This document shows positions 1 through 5,471 of a DNA stretch of 6,576 nt, piece by piece. This stretch comes from Bacteroidota bacterium (GTDB lineage: Bacteria; Bacteroidota; Bacteroidia; Chitinophagales; Chitinophagaceae). The notes beneath the pieces are model-generated. The model ran no database searches. It was not told where the DNA came from and saw only the letters and a program-made list of their open reading frames with translations. A program made the position numbers and the translations under genes. Within the stretch, counting starts at the first letter, position 1, and the number at the start of each line of letters is the position of its first letter. The DNA lies in contig JAEWIW010000378.1 in assembly GCA_023386855.1 (NCBI GenBank), positions 1-6,576 on the forward strand. The letters run 5' to 3'.

Positions 1-725
1 GTTTTCCGTTTTCCATCCATCAATCCCACAATCGCTTTCAGTTCTTCTTCATTCGCCAGGTAAATATTTCCGATATCAGAAACATCTGGGTTCTGGTATG
101 TGGCGGTTAGCGGAATGGTCTTCCTTGCTGAAGTATGAAATTCTACTGCGCCCGTGGTCTTGATTAAGAATTCAATATTGCCTGAACGAACACCCGCTCC
201 AGGCATGATGATGATCCTTCCATTAGCTGATTTTACCAGTTCTGAAAGCAATTCCGCGCCTTCTGGTGCAGAGGTTTTGAGCCCTGAAGTAAGTACCCTT
301 TCACACCCTGCTTCAATGATATCCTCCAACGCTTTGAATGGATCAGGAGCGGCATCAAACGCACGGTTTGAAGTAACCCCCATGGGATAGGCCCATTCTA
401 CTATCCTTTTCAATCGCTCCACATCAATTTCACCGGATGGCTTCTGAATACCAACAGAGATACCATCGCATTGCAACTGCTTGCAAATGGCGATATCTTT
501 TTTAATGATGGCAAACTCATGATCATCATAAACATAATCGCCTGCACGTGGGCGGATGATGGGATATAATGCAATGGAAATATTATCGCGTGTTTCGCTG
601 ATGCATCCATATGAAGGAGTGGTTCCTCCTTCAACAGGGTTATCGCAAAGCTCTACTCTTTTAGCTCCCGCCCTCTGGGCAATAATGGACGACTGAATAT
701 TAAATGAACAAACTTCTAATAACAA
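1..725 (-). CDS. cutC: CutC family TIM-barrel protein, 3' end cut by window edge
   Basis: The minus strand reads open for 241 codons from a TTG at 725-723 to the window edge. CutC proteins are usually about 240-250 residues, so only a few C-terminal residues should be missing. Visible family motifs are LLEVC (2-6), GAKRVELC (20-27), EGGTTPSYG (32-40), YPIIRPRAGDY (54-64), RAFD (121-124), RVLTSG (143-148), MPGAGV (174-179) and EFHTSA (195-200). CutC was named for copper homeostasis in E. coli, but its biochemical activity is unsettled. There is no signal peptide, so it is cytosolic. No ATG fits; TTG at 725 puts the start exactly where the family begins, and another in-frame TTG lies at 734-732. 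Position 120 is Asn where, as I recall, E. coli and human CutC have His (FHRAFD). It lies 71 bp downstream of the asparaginase gene and is probably co-transcribed with it. Family assignment is secure; the start codon is less so. Confidence 0.93.
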   Translation of the reverse strand, partial: MLLEVCSFNIQSSIIAQRAGAKRVELCDNPVEGGTTPSYGCISETRDNISIALYPIIRPRAGDYVYDDHEFAIIKKDIAICKQLQCDGISVGIQKPSGEIDVERLKRIVEWAYPMGVTSNRAFDAAPDPFKALEDIIEAGCERVLTSGLKTSAPEGAELLSELVKSANGRIIIMPGAGVRSGNIEFLIKTTGAVEFHTSARKTIPLTATYQNPDVSDIGNIYLANEEELKAIVGLMDGKRK

Positions 726-751
726 AATAGTCAATTTTATGTGTGAACCAT

Positions 752-794
752 ACCCCGTGGCACGCCCCCGTGGCACGCCCCCGTGGCACGGGGT
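752..794. repeat. GC-rich 13-bp tandem repeat with inverted ends
   Basis: Three copies of a unit reading CCCCCGTGGCACG on the plus strand follow one another without spacers (753-764, lacking one C; 765-777; 778-790), closed by GGG at 791-793. Each unit holds the near-palindrome CGTG-G-CACG. The array ends form a perfect 8-bp inverted repeat, ACCCCGTG at 752-759 and CACGGGGT at 787-794. It begins 2 bp after the asparaginase stop codon and fills most of the gap before cutC. In the leftward transcript it could fold into very stable GC hairpins such as CCCCG-loop-CGGGG. No U-run follows, so an ordinary intrinsic terminator is unlikely. A REP-like intergenic element, or an mRNA 3'-end or processing stem, fits better. 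The structure is seen directly; its role is inferred. Confidence 0.85.
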
Positions 795-796
795 GC

Positions 797-1819
797 TTAA
801 TATTTAAAATCTGCATGAAAAACCTTATCGAGCTGCGGGGTTCGCACCGAATAAGTAAACCCTTTATGAAGGGCATAGGCACCATACTGGCCTTTCTTAT
901 TCAATGCAAGAAATCCTACCTGGATGCTTTTGGCTTTTTCAGGATTGCGCTGAATGATCCTGCGGATCGCTTCTTCACAGGCTTTCTGCGGACTTCTCCC
1001 ATGGCGCATTAATTCTACCACCAGGTGAGAACCTACAATACGGATCACTTCTTCCCCTAACCCTGAAGATGTAGCAGCGCCTACTTCATTATCTACATAC
1101 AAGCCCGCGCCAATAATAGGACTGTCGCCTACCCTTCCATGCATTTTGAAAGCCATTCCACTGGTGGTGCAGGCTCCTGAAAGATTACCGTTCTCATCCA
1201 AAGCCAACATACCAATGGTATCATGATTTTCCGGTCCACCAGGCATGGGATCATTCTCTTTATTATACAACCTGTTCTCCACGTTCATTACCGGGTCATA
1301 CTTCGAGGTTTTTAACCACTCCTTCCATGCTTTTTCACTTTCAGGAGTTAACAGGTTTTCTTTTTTGAATCCATTCGCCAGTGCAAACTGTAGTGCACCA
1401 TCACCGGATAAAACGATATGCGGTGTTTTTTCCATCACCATCCTGGCAACAGAAATGGGATGCATGATATGTTCAATACACATCACTGAACCGCAATTAT
1501 AATTTTCATCCATGATGCATGCATCAAGGGTCACCCTTCCATCCCTGTCAGGCATGCCACCATACCCGATGGTCTGGTTCTTTGGATCAGCTTCTGGAAT
1601 TTTTACACCTGCTTCAACGGCATCCAATGCCCTTCCGCCTTTTCCCAGGATCTCCCAGGCAGCAGCATTGGCCTCTTGACCGAAGTCCCAGGTAGAGATC
1701 ACCAGGGGACCTTTGCTTTTACCTTTCGATAAGTTTGCGGAAACTTCTGAAATGGTGCTTCCTGCTATCATAGCACCGCTGGTAAGTATGGATTGCTGAA
1801 GAAAATTTCTTCTTTTCAT
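797..1819 (-). CDS. N4-(beta-N-acetylglucosaminyl)-L-asparaginase (glycosylasparaginase), Tat-exported
   Basis: This 340-residue Ntn-hydrolase is predicted to cleave the amide bond between GlcNAc and asparagine, the last linkage left when N-glycoproteins are degraded (EC 3.5.1.26). The N-terminus KRRNFLQ (2-8), followed by a weakly hydrophobic stretch ending near SEVSA (24-28), is a twin-arginine signal, so the enzyme should be exported folded to the periplasm. The family precursor self-cleaves before a Thr. Here NHDTIG (198-203) places the nucleophile at Thr201 after His199-Asp200. Other recognisable sites are Trp44 (STW), Thr219, HGRVGDSP with Arg229 and Asp232, and GAATSSG (247-253). The spacing from Thr201 to Thr219, Arg229 and Asp232 equals that of the Flavobacterium (Elizabethkingia) meningosepticum enzyme. 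Ser252 replaces the Thr203 of that enzyme, a mild change. It is probably the first gene of a leftward pair with cutC, divergent from the ester hydrolase. Confidence 0.95.
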   Translation of the reverse strand: MKRRNFLQQSILTSGAMIAGSTISEVSANLSKGKSKGPLVISTWDFGQEANAAAWEILGKGGRALDAVEAGVKIPEADPKNQTIGYGGMPDRDGRVTLDACIMDENYNCGSVMCIEHIMHPISVARMVMEKTPHIVLSGDGALQFALANGFKKENLLTPESEKAWKEWLKTSKYDPVMNVENRLYNKENDPMPGGPENHDTIGMLALDENGNLSGACTTSGMAFKMHGRVGDSPIIGAGLYVDNEVGAATSSGLGEEVIRIVGSHLVVELMRHGRSPQKACEEAIRRIIQRNPEKAKSIQVGFLALNKKGQYGAYALHKGFTYSVRTPQLDKVFHADFKY

Positions 1820-1901
1820 ATAACTGTATTGAACTTTTATGGAGCAATGAAGGTAGGCAATTCATGCATATGCCTTAACTTGAAGCCGTCAAATCAATAA
1901 C
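1820..1901. promoter_or_regulatory. divergent intergenic region with a small inverted repeat
   Basis: These 82 bp separate the divergent asparaginase and ester hydrolase start codons, so promoters for both directions are expected here. An inverted repeat AGGCA (1855-1859), 11-bp spacer, TGCCT (1871-1875) overlaps the 8-bp palindrome GCATATGC (1866-1873), and it sits about midway between the two genes, as an operator would. I see no good match to the Bacteroidota -7 consensus TAnnTTTG with a TTG about 20 bp upstream on either strand. Neither gene has a Shine-Dalgarno sequence; both leaders are AT-rich, as is usual in this phylum. The regulatory role is inferred from position only. Confidence 0.35.
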
Positions 1902-3767
1902 ATGAAAAAATTTTTTGTATTTCTTTTTCTCTCTGTTCTTACCCTTAATCTTACTGCACAATATTCCCAGGACTCCGCATGGATAAAGGAATATTATACC
2001 AAGAAAGAAGTCTATATCCCCATGCGGGACGGAACAAAACTCTTTACTTCGATCTATACTCCCAAAGATCAGAAGGATAAATATCCAATCCTGATGACCC
2101 GCACACCCTATTCCTGCGCCCCGTATGGCGAAGACAACTGGTATCCTTACTGGCTTACCAATGTAAAAAATTATATGCGTGCCGGCTACATCATCGTAAA
2201 ACAGGATGTTCGCGGAAGGTATATGAGTGAAGGAGAATTCGTGGATGTTCGTCCTTTCAATCCAAATAAAAAAGGAACTGAATTTGATGAAGCCAGTGAT
2301 ACCTATGATGCGATCGACTGGCTGGTAAAAAATCTTCCCAACAATAATGGCAAGGTTGGCATCTATGGCATTTCATATCCCGGCTTCTATTCCACCATGG
2401 CTGCATTAAGCGGTCACCCTGCATTGGTTGCGGTTAGTCCACAAGCACCTGTTACCGACTGGTTCATGGGTGATGATTTTCACCACAACGGCGCATTCTT
2501 CCAGATGGATGCATTTGCATTTTATTCCTCCTTTGGAAAGCCGCGTCCAAAGCCGGTTACAGCAGGCAGCCCGGGATATGAGTTCCGGACCCAGGATAAC
2601 TATATTTTCTACCTTGAACATCCATTAAGTAGTTTATCAGGGATCATGGGCGACTCCATAAAATTCTGGAACGACCTGATGAGTCATCCCAATCTTGATA
2701 CTTTCTGGAAAGCCAGGAACGTCAGGAATTTCACAGAAAATGTACCGGTTACCGCGCATACGCTTGTTGTTGGTGGTCTGTTTGATGCAGAAGACTGCTT
2801 TGGTGCATGGCGTACCTATGAAGCCATTGAAAAGAAAGCAAAGAACGATAACAGGATTGTAATGGGCCCCTGGTATCATGGCCAATGGGCTTCAAAAGAT
2901 GGAACACATCTTGGCAATGTGCAATTCGGATCAAATACTTCCGAATGGTACCAGAACAATATTGAATGGCCCTTCTTCAATTATTATTTAAAAGGAAAAG
3001 GATCTATAGATTCCATTGCAGAAGCAAACATATTTTTTACCGGTGAAAATAACTGGAAGCAATTCGATAAATGGCCTCCTGTAAATGCTAAGCCTACGCC
3101 GATTTATTTAAGGGAAGGAGGAAGGCTCGACTGGTCAAAGCCAGGCTCAGCAAGGAGTACAAGCCAATATGTAAGTGATCCTTCAAAACCCGTTCCCTAT
3201 ACTGAAGACGTTCATTTAGGAAGAACAAGGGAATACATGACCGACGATCAGCGCTTTGCATCAAGAAGACCTGATGTGCTGGTATTTCAAACAGAAGTTC
3301 TTGATAAAGATCTTACCGTTGCCGGAACGGTTGTGGCCGACCTGCTTACCAGCATCAGCACTACCGATGCGGATTTTGTGGTGAAAGTGATCGATGTTTT
3401 CCCTGATACCTTCCAATATGCGATGAATAAAAGCAACTATCCTGTTGGTGGATACCAGATGCTGGTGAGAGGAGAGATCATGCGGGGTAAATTCAGGAAG
3501 GATTTTTCAAACCCTGTCCCCTTTAAACCAGGAAAGGTTGAAGAAGTAAGGTTTGAATTGCCTGATATCGCGCATACGTTCAAGGCAGGACATAAACTGA
3601 TGATCCAGGTTCAAAGCAGCTGGTTCCCATTAGCCGACAGGAACCCACAGAAATTCATGGATATCTACCATGCAAAGCAGGAGGATTTCCAGAAATCAAC
3701 CATTAATATTCACCATGAAAAGGCTAATGCCTCTTCCATTATTTTACCAGTTCTTACAACTAAATAA
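1902..3767 (+). CDS. secreted CocE/NonD (S15-type) hydrolase, probable alpha-amino acid ester hydrolase
   Basis: This 621-residue protein starts with a Sec signal peptide (MKKFFVFLF..., likely cut after LTA at 17-19), so it is periplasmic or secreted. An alpha/beta hydrolase domain (about 35-370) with an inserted helical cap (about 200-275) precedes a C-terminal jelly-roll domain (about 390-610), as in X-Pro dipeptidyl peptidase and cocaine esterase relatives. The catalytic triad reads Ser158 (GISYPG, 156-161), Asp295 (GLFDAED, 292-298) and His326 (GPWYHG). Glu297 and Asp298, with Asp191 or Asp192 (MGDDFHHNGAF), match the carboxylate cluster by which alpha-amino acid ester hydrolases (EC 3.1.1.43) bind the substrate's alpha-amino group. 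Tyr159 and Tyr70 (RTPY) match the oxyanion tyrosines. Characterised members hydrolyse amino acid esters and acylate or deacylate beta-lactams; the natural substrate is unknown. Glutaryl-7-ACA acylase is a common alternative label, but the carboxylate cluster argues for the ester hydrolase group. It is first in the rightward gene set. Confidence 0.9.
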   Translation: MKKFFVFLFLSVLTLNLTAQYSQDSAWIKEYYTKKEVYIPMRDGTKLFTSIYTPKDQKDKYPILMTRTPYSCAPYGEDNWYPYWLTNVKNYMRAGYIIVKQDVRGRYMSEGEFVDVRPFNPNKKGTEFDEASDTYDAIDWLVKNLPNNNGKVGIYGISYPGFYSTMAALSGHPALVAVSPQAPVTDWFMGDDFHHNGAFFQMDAFAFYSSFGKPRPKPVTAGSPGYEFRTQDNYIFYLEHPLSSLSGIMGDSIKFWNDLMSHPNLDTFWKARNVRNFTENVPVTAHTLVVGGLFDAEDCFGAWRTYEAIEKKAKNDNRIVMGPWYHGQWASKDGTHLGNVQFGSNTSEWYQNNIEWPFFNYYLKGKGSIDSIAEANIFFTGENNWKQFDKWPPVNAKPTPIYLREGGRLDWSKPGSARSTSQYVSDPSKPVPYTEDVHLGRTREYMTDDQRFASRRPDVLVFQTEVLDKDLTVAGTVVADLLTSISTTDADFVVKVIDVFPDTFQYAMNKSNYPVGGYQMLVRGEIMRGKFRKDFSNPVPFKPGKVEEVRFELPDIAHTFKAGHKLMIQVQSSWFPLADRNPQKFMDIYHAKQEDFQKSTINIHHEKANASSIILPVLTTK

Positions 3768-3805
3768 GCAGGAGCAGGGGTAAAAATCGAATATTGAGTA
3801 CCTTC

Positions 3806-3828
3806 GATGGCTCCGGCCGTCAGCCATT
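3806..3828 (+). promoter_or_regulatory. hairpin in the leader of the GH20 gene
   Basis: ATGGCT (3807-3812) and AGCCAT (3822-3827) form a perfect 6-bp inverted repeat around a 9-base GC-rich loop, extended by a G-U pair (3806/3828) in RNA. It lies in the 84-bp gap between the ester hydrolase stop and the GH20 start, ending 24 bp before the ATG. No U-run follows, so it is not a standard terminator. It could stabilise or separate the downstream message. Just before it, TACCTTCG (3799-3806) differs by one base from the -7 consensus TAnnTTTG, but no TTG lies at the right distance upstream, so I do not call a promoter. Confidence 0.3.
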
Positions 3829-3851
3829 CAACCGCTAAAACTCTCACAGAA

Positions 3852-5441
3852 ATGAAAAGATTAAGTTTACTGTTTGCCATGCTGGTAAGCATGACCACGA
3901 TGGCCCAGGTGAACATCATTCCCAAACCGGTGAAAGCCACTACTGGTGTTGGAAATTTTGTCCTTAATAAAAAATCCTGCATCATCGTAGTGGATGAAGA
4001 ACAGCGGAATGCGGCCAACTTCCTGAATGACTATTTAAAGGAATTGTATGGTTTCAAGTTGCGCATCACCAATAAAAATGCGAAGAACAGTATTCGGCTG
4101 AATACAAAAAAATTCATCAAGGCACCGGAAAATGAAGGAGCCTATACACTTGAAGTAACACCATCGCAGGTGCAGGTGGATGGAGATTCTTATGCCGGAA
4201 CTTTTTACGGCATACAAAGCCTGATACAGTTATTGCCAACAGAAAAAAGCAAATCACTTTCTATCCCCGTGGTAACTATTGAAGACCAGCCAAGGTTCAA
4301 ATACCGTGGCTTGCACCTCGATGTGGGAAGGCATATGTTCCCCGTTTCGTTTATCAAAAAATACATTGATTACATCGCACTGCACAAGATGAATTATTTC
4401 CACTGGCATCTTACCGAAGACCAGGGATGGAGAATAGAGATCAAGAAATATCCAAAGCTTACACAGGTGGGAGCTTATCGTGATGGAACCATCATTGGCC
4501 GCTATCCCGGTAAAGGAAATACCAATACACGTTATGGTGGATTCTATACACAGAAGGAAGTAAAGGAGATCGTGGACTATGCCACCAAACGTTACGTTAC
4601 GGTTATCCCTGAAATTGAAATGCCCGGTCATGCTGTTGCCGCGCTGACTGCCTATCCAGAACTGGGGTGCACCGGCGGACCATACGCTGTAAAGCAGACC
4701 TGGGGTGTATTCCCGGAAGTATTCTGTGCAGGAAAGGAAACGACTTTTCAATTCTTACAGGGCGTGCTGGATGAAGTGGTTGAATTATTCCCATCAAAAT
4801 ATGTTCATATCGGTGGTGATGAATGTCCAAAAGACAGTTGGAAAAAATGCCCGGATTGCCAGAAAAGGATAAAGGACAACAAGCTTAAGGATGAACACGA
4901 ACTGCAGAGTTATTTTATCCAGCGCATGGAAAAATACCTTAATGGAAAAGGTAAGACCATTATTGGCTGGGATGAAATTTTAGAAGGTGGATTGGCACCA
5001 AATGCAGTGGTGATGAGTTGGAGAGGAGAAAAAGGTGGAATTGAAGCAGCAAGGCAAAATCACGATGTGATCATGACACCGGGAAGCCATGTTTACCTCG
5101 ATCACCAGCAAAAGAAAAATGAAGATTCAGTTACCATTGGAGGATATACTACTGTTCAGAAAGTGTATAGCTACGAACCGGTTCCAAAAGAGCTCAACGA
5201 AAAGCAGGCTAAACATGTACTGGGTGCACAGGGCAATGTATGGACGGAGTACATGAACAATCCAAGGAAAGTGGAATACATGATCTTTCCAAGGGTAAGT
5301 GCATTAAGTGAAGTATTGTGGACACCGAAAGAGGAAAAGGACTGGGATGATTTTGAAGAAAGATTAAAGACACAGTTCAAGCGCTATGACTTATGGGGAG
5401 CGAACTATAGCAAGGCATTGCTGGAAGGAGAAGGAAAATAA
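3852..5441 (+). CDS. secreted GH20 beta-N-acetylhexosaminidase
   Basis: This 529-residue enzyme is predicted to remove non-reducing terminal beta-linked GlcNAc or GalNAc from glycans or chitooligosaccharides (EC 3.2.1.52). An open frame extends upstream to an ATG at 3807, but the ATG at 3852 starts directly at a Sec signal peptide (MKRLSLLFAMLVSMTTMAQ, 1-19) and is chosen. There is no lipobox cysteine, so a soluble periplasmic or secreted enzyme is expected. An N-terminal GH20b domain (about 20-140) precedes the TIM barrel (about 145-490). Signature residues are Arg160 (LDVGRH), HWHLTEDQGWR (184-194), PEIEMPGH (253-260), the catalytic Asp323-Glu324 pair in HIGGDE, Trp373 (GWDE), Trp390 (MSWRG) and Trp464 (GNVWTEY). 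The Asp-Glu pair indicates substrate-assisted catalysis through the N-acetyl group. Length is close to single-domain bacterial members, with no extra carbohydrate-binding module. The deaminase fusion follows 30 bp downstream, so an operon is likely. Confidence 0.96.
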   Translation: MKRLSLLFAMLVSMTTMAQVNIIPKPVKATTGVGNFVLNKKSCIIVVDEEQRNAANFLNDYLKELYGFKLRITNKNAKNSIRLNTKKFIKAPENEGAYTLEVTPSQVQVDGDSYAGTFYGIQSLIQLLPTEKSKSLSIPVVTIEDQPRFKYRGLHLDVGRHMFPVSFIKKYIDYIALHKMNYFHWHLTEDQGWRIEIKKYPKLTQVGAYRDGTIIGRYPGKGNTNTRYGGFYTQKEVKEIVDYATKRYVTVIPEIEMPGHAVAALTAYPELGCTGGPYAVKQTWGVFPEVFCAGKETTFQFLQGVLDEVVELFPSKYVHIGGDECPKDSWKKCPDCQKRIKDNKLKDEHELQSYFIQRMEKYLNGKGKTIIGWDEILEGGLAPNAVVMSWRGEKGGIEAARQNHDVIMTPGSHVYLDHQQKKNEDSVTIGGYTTVQKVYSYEPVPKELNEKQAKHVLGAQGNVWTEYMNNPRKVEYMIFPRVSALSEVLWTPKEEKDWDDFEERLKTQFKRYDLWGANYSKALLEGEGK

Positions 5442-5471
5442 CCTAACAAGAAAAACACATAATCAGAAAAC

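Noticed and set aside
752..794. GC-rich array as a CRISPR array or an intrinsic terminator
   Set aside because: The units are only 13 bp with no spacers, and no T-run follows on either strand.
743..1012. 89-codon plus-strand frame running through the 13-bp array into the asparaginase gene
   Set aside because: It reads the antisense of the asparaginase C-terminus and the repeat, has no family-like motif, and has no leader of its own.
3799..3806. TACCTTCG as a Bacteroidota -7 promoter element
   Set aside because: One mismatch to TAnnTTTG, and no TTG at the usual distance upstream.
3807..3851. Upstream ATG as the start of the GH20 protein
   Set aside because: It would put 15 polar residues before a clean Sec signal peptide that begins exactly at the ATG at 3852.
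4254..4751. 165-codon open frame antisense to the GH20 gene
   Set aside because: It lies fully inside a well-supported GH20 barrel, shows no recognisable domain, and is best explained as an antisense shadow.
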